A DNA stretch of 64,000 nucleotides, taken from assembly GCA_948567375.1 (NCBI GenBank), contig OX419759.1, positions 61,543,493 to 61,607,492 of the forward strand. The letters run 5' to 3'. Shown piece after piece: positions 61,403-64,000 of the stretch. The position numbers and the translations under genes are program-made. A model generated the notes under the pieces. That model did not search any database. It was given only the letters and a program-made list of their open reading frames with translations, and had not been told where the DNA came from. Each line of letters opens with the position of its first letter. Position 1 is the first letter of the stretch. This DNA is from Lunularia cruciata (lineage: Eukaryota > Streptophyta > Marchantiopsida > Lunulariales > Lunulariaceae).

Positions 61403-63862
61403 CTATCTACAATCTGGGTTAGAGCATTTGATCTGGCCGGAGACAAGAGGTCGTGGAGCAGGAAGGTCGCTGTTGTCGATGCGTCTGACCTCCCCTGGAG
61501 CAAATGCCAGCGCGCTGTGTCTGTGAAGTTCAGACATGCAGCATAAGCAGGTCAGTCAACATAGAGGACATGGCCTCGACATATTCAATGAGTAGAGTAG
61601 GCAATCTGTGGCAAACTCTCACCTCCGAATATCTTGGCCAGTCAAGGCAGCTTGAAGTACTGAAAGATTGTCTGAATCAGGAGAAATGATGACGACTGCG
61701 TCTCCAAAATATTGCGTTTCCAAAATAGACATAAGCTGCGTAACTCGCACGAGAACATCCGTGACGCTTTCATTCGGAGTTCCATCGGTGTAGGGCGGCG
61801 GTTTTATCATGGCTGATTCCTCGTCGGCCGCGTAGACCTGAACCTTATCAAGGCTTTGTCAAGCGTTTGTGCAAGCATATTACGCGCAAATCAAACCAAG
61901 AAAGATGCCAAGTCTGCAACAGCAGAAGCCTTCTCTCACTATAGTTCCTACTTCGGAGTTGACGTATTGAGATGCTAAGCACAAGGAATCATTCCATGTA
62001 CTCCTTTGAACCCAAGAAAATCTTGTGTCATATCTAGATATCAATCTGCTGGCGCATATGATGCTTCCGAGTAGAATAAGGAGTTTGTTCACTAAGCTCA
62101 AATCATTCAATGTACTCAACTTTGAACCCAAGAAAGTCTTTTTCATATGTCTTACAAGCCTTGGAGTTGTCTTCTACATATCACCTGCTAACGCATATAA
62201 CACTTCCAAGACTGAGAGGGCGACCAAATAGAACATAAGAAGGATAAGGAGTATGTTCACTAAGCTAAGGTTGAGACTCACCTCGGCGACTGCTGAAACA
62301 CTCCGGCCCTCATACGCTCCCAACCCTCGTGCATCCAGAAAGCTGTACTCTGGCACTATTCGACTGTTCTGTGAACATCACATCGACTCATGTCATGGAT
62401 CAGGAACAGCAACGTTACTTCACAAAAGAGCTCTGGAAGGCATCCACTTGAACACAATCGTGTGAAACTCGAGGGACGTTAATTTCACTTGATTTTGTAC
62501 ATGTGAAGAAAATACTGATTGGACTCATTCCATTAGGGATGATTATAGGACACTTCTCTCCAGCTAACACTTGCAGTCATTACTTGGTCCTTGAAGATGG
62601 AAGAGGAGTGCACATTTAAGGAAGGAACACCATATCAAGTTTTGGTGAAGATCCAGGGAAGTCACTGTACAAACGTCTACGTCCTGCTGAATATACTAAT
62701 TGATAAAGAGTTTGAAGATCCTACTCGATAGAATTAGATCATTATTGCGACAGTAGAAAGAAGAAACGTAACCCATAAGGTAGCAAAAAGGATTGGAAAA
62801 TACTAATTAATGGAGTTTGAGGATCCTGAGGATTAGGTGTTTATAGTTCCATTAAAAAGAGTAAACGCAAGAGTAGTAAAAAGGATGGGAAGACCCCATG
62901 AAACTGTACAAGGAAAAAAAAGCCTTCAGATCAGGTTTAGAAAGAGTTTGAAGTTTGAAACACTACACCGTTTTAGGTTGATTGACTTAGAGTTTAAACT
63001 TTTCTTCTCTTCCTTCGTTCTTATTGAGGGACAGTCAGCTCTGTCCTTGTCTAGACCCTGGATCCAGATTCTCTTTATGTAGACTTGACAATCAATCAGA
63101 ACCATAGTTTAACACATATTTAAATGCATAGGAAGTTCGACTGATCTACGAGGTTCACCTTTTCTCGTTGTTATTTGTCAAATTGCAGAATTTGTTTGGG
63201 AAAGATTCTATCAACATGAGTTGCATAAGTCTCTGGCAGAAGGAGAAGTGCAAACTAATCTCCTGCAAAAGAATAACTTCCTTTAATTTCTGACCGCGTG
63301 AAAGTTATCCTCAACACACAGAAAAACAAATGACACAAAATATTGATGAAGGACTGCATGGGACGATAAAGACTGTTGGTGATTATCTCCAGTATGCTTC
63401 TTATACTCTAAGGCATCAACGCTCAACCCTTGAGTAGGTGAGCCTTGGAAACATCATCCACCCGTGGCCTGCCGTGGCGTAAACATGGACGACGAATCTG
63501 AGGTAAGGGATGAGTTTGGGCAGTTCAGCAGGATGAACTGCTCAAAACAATTCAGGCAGAAATGTATGCAGACTTGGGCTGCATAATCGCTAAAATCATA
63601 AAGCAGGACTCAAGACCTGTAAGTTATGTTGTTGATGTAGGCAATGAGTTCGGCAGCCTGGTAAGCTCGTTGCGTAATTGATGGCCATATCCAACAACTG
63701 TCCTCACAGGCTCCCATTTTCTTGAGATCATCAGCTGCCTTTGCAGTCTGTCGAAGTCCCTCAGCCGAGAGTCCGTTGTCCACTGATGTTTTGGCAACAG
63801 GGTTCGTATTGATCACTCCCATGCTTTCGTAATTTGACAGTCCAGCCCTGACTAAGAAGTAT
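61403..63862 (-). CDS. Phosphoglycerate-mutase-like (histidine phosphatase fold) protein, 5' part outside window
   Basis: Minus-strand exons that join in phase are 63862-63617, 62363-62282, 61837-61623 and 61520-61403, giving 219 residues to a TAG stop. All introns are GT-AG. The first exon shown reads YFLVRAGLSNYES, then NTNPVAKTSVDNGLS and CWIWPSITQRAYQAAE. The next has VPEYSFLDARGLGAYEGRS, and the next GTPNESVTDVLVRVTQLMS and VVIISPDSDNLSVLQAA. The last has FAPGEVRRID. This is the order of a histidine phosphatase domain as kept in plant phosphoglycerate-mutase-like proteins. The motif that is RHG in active enzymes is RAG here, and the second catalytic His is replaced in SPDSDN, so it looks non-catalytic. 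The first coding exon(s) lie beyond 64000 or are too short to see. An open stretch just upstream (about 63862-63925) is in another frame and is treated as intron. Confidence 0.85.
61990..62270. repeat. Diverged tandem duplication in an intron
   Basis: Within the third intron seen (61838-62281), blocks such as tttgaacccaagaaa, cgcatatgatgcttcc/cgcatataacacttcc and agtatgttcactaagct occur twice, spaced by about 110-160 bp. The copies have many differences. Confidence 0.7.
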
Positions 63863-64000
63863 CTGCCAAGGAGTTCATCAACACATTTATTTTAGGCCCC
63901 ATAGCTTTAAGTTTGCTCCGAAATTCTGGGAACATGAAACCCTTTCACGCAACAAGGTTAAGACTTTTGTTCTAGAATTGCCATATAGTAATTTTACATT

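Noticed and set aside
63862-63960. Open stretch upstream of the first visible exon of the minus-strand gene (EFRSKLKAMGPK...)
   Set aside because: It is in a different frame from the exon, and a good acceptor (ccttggcag) lies at 63863-63871, so it is more simply intron. A frameshifted exon cannot be fully excluded.
1-64000. CRISPR arrays, prokaryotic operons and tRNA genes
   Set aside because: No regularly spaced identical repeats, no ribosome-binding-site-linked gene strings and no tRNA-like stem-loop sets were seen. Spliced genes and LTR retrotransposons show this is a plant nuclear sequence.

Overview
The window is plant nuclear DNA in two very different parts. I infer a land plant because positions 53434-55541 carry a six-exon plant-type histidine-containing phosphotransfer (HPt) gene, and positions 61403-63862 (minus strand) carry most of a plant-type phosphoglycerate-mutase-like gene. 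Species cannot be fixed from sequence alone. A bryophyte or other seedless plant is a low-confidence guess.

Positions 1 to about 47.5 kb are AT-rich and poor in CpG, made mostly of old nested Ty3/gypsy LTR retrotransposons with every reading frame broken. Four nearly complete elements can be delimited by LTRs, tRNA-iMet-type primer binding sites and 5-bp target duplications: E1 (4651-11504, +), E2 (13507-19848, +), E3 (21283-27693, -) and E4 (39448-45498, -). A chromodomain is readable in E1, E3 and E4, which marks them as chromoviruses. Family 1 (E1) also left four solo LTRs with perfect 5-bp target duplications: one free, one inside E1, one inside E2 and one inside E4. Fragments of a third Ty3/gypsy lineage (element H, about 12.7-30.4 kb) are interrupted by E2 and probably E3. 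Several very similar short tandem duplications and a 571-bp internal inversion lie in this old material. A broken hAT/ZNF862-like transposase relic sits at 45.6-46.7 kb.

Near 47.5 kb the sequence changes abruptly to higher GC with plentiful CpG. From 47.9 to 51.2 kb there are broken stretches that read like protein but that I cannot identify. A purine-rich leader then precedes the HPt gene, which would act in the cytokinin/ethylene-type multistep phosphorelay between sensor histidine kinases and response regulators. The intergenic space to 61.4 kb holds a 65-bp-arm fold-back repeat and one unrecognised ORF.

The last gene is transcribed towards the HPt gene (convergent) and runs off the right edge. 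It has the histidine-phosphatase fold signature but lacks both catalytic histidines. No RNA genes or CRISPR arrays were recognised.
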